Assembly: GCF_050749885.1 (NCBI RefSeq)
Contig: NZ_JBOIUB010000001.1
Location: forward strand, 1,054,001-1,118,000
Source of the DNA: Zooshikella sp050749885
GTDB taxonomy: Bacteria; Pseudomonadota; Gammaproteobacteria; Pseudomonadales; Zooshikellaceae
Direction: 5' to 3'
DNA: 64,000 nt
Part shown: piece after piece, positions 63,902-64,000 of the stretch
Layout of the letters: every line of letters starts with the position of its first letter
Numbering within the stretch: the first letter of the stretch is position 1
Position numbers and translations under genes: made by a program
The notes under the pieces: model-generated
The model's input: only the letters and a program-made list of their open reading frames with translations
What the model was told of the DNA's origin: nothing
Databases searched by the model: none

Positions 63902-64000
63902 ATGAAATTCAAGGATGATTCAGTGTATAGATTCGTTTGTAACTCGATATTAAGCCTATGTATAGTTTTTACTTTTTTTCCTACAGAGGGCCAGTCATCT
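63902..64000 (+). CDS. Start of an exported protein, cut by window end
   Basis: 33 codons are open to the window edge. They read MKFKDDSVYRFVCNSILSLC, then IVFTFFPTEGQSS, a short charged start followed by a hydrophobic stretch ending in small residues, which is a good signal peptide. A GTG at 63923 with AAGGA 7 bases upstream (63911-63915) is an alternative and perhaps better start in the same frame. Nothing about the mature protein can be said. Confidence 0.5.
   Translation, partial: MKFKDDSVYRFVCNSILSLCIVFTFFPTEGQSS

Overview
The window is a chromosomal segment of a gammaproteobacterium. Its first half carries a Pseudomonas/Oceanospirillales-type order of housekeeping genes: bamA-skp-lpxD-fabZ-lpxA-lpxB-rnhB-dnaE-accA-tilS-pyrG-kdsA-eno-ftsB-ispD-ispF-truD-surE-pcm-nlpD-rpoS-fdxA-mutS-pncC-recA-recX. 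The moderate-to-low GC content, the gene order and the style of the accessory genes suggest a marine Oceanospirillales-like bacterium (Zooshikella/Spartinivicinus would fit). That placement is inference from gene order, not a database result.

Layout. 1-6377: outer-membrane assembly (bamA, cut by the window edge, and skp) and lipid A synthesis (lpxD, fabZ, lpxA, lpxB), then rnhB. 6437-7318: a lone periplasmic solute-binding protein on the minus strand, inserted between rnhB and dnaE. 7542-17638: DNA replication, fatty-acid, tRNA, CTP, KDO and glycolysis genes, ending in a strong terminator. 17823-21755: a tightly overlapped ftsB-ispD-ispF-truD-surE-pcm operon. 21864-24870: a DUF368 membrane protein, nlpD and rpoS, closed by a strong terminator. 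25027-28268: fdxA and mutS on the minus strand. 28508-30930: pncC, recA behind a near-perfect LexA box, and recX.

From about 31 kb the window becomes accessory. 31.5-37.0 kb is a visibly AT-rich island with a small secreted protein whose predicted mature N-terminus is histidine, followed by three paralogous Tat-type multicopper oxidases. The middle oxidase has lost most of its copper ligands while staying open and full length. A secreted metzincin protease follows. 39.3-46.3 kb is a patchwork of small genes: a TPR protein, three GNAT acetyltransferases in a row, a frameshifted thiopurine methyltransferase gene, a DUF2938 membrane protein with a divergent LysR regulator, a small protein phosphatase, a cupin-like protein and one unknown. 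It is interspersed with non-coding repeats, including a 98-bp pair flanking the phosphatase gene.

46.4-55.7 kb is a five-gene minus-strand operon holding two versions of the transglutaminase / circularly permuted ATP-grasp / alpha-E system. One version is fused into two giant proteins and the other is split into three. This is the strongest candidate in the window for a poorly described pathway, probably peptide or amide-bond chemistry. 55.8-62.5 kb has a kelch-like beta-propeller protein and an exporter made of two different ABC half-transporters with complementary defects in their ATP-site motifs, plus an HlyD-type adaptor; no substrate or TolC partner is visible. The window closes with a long untranslated leader, a cold-shock protein and the first codons of an exported protein cut by the end.
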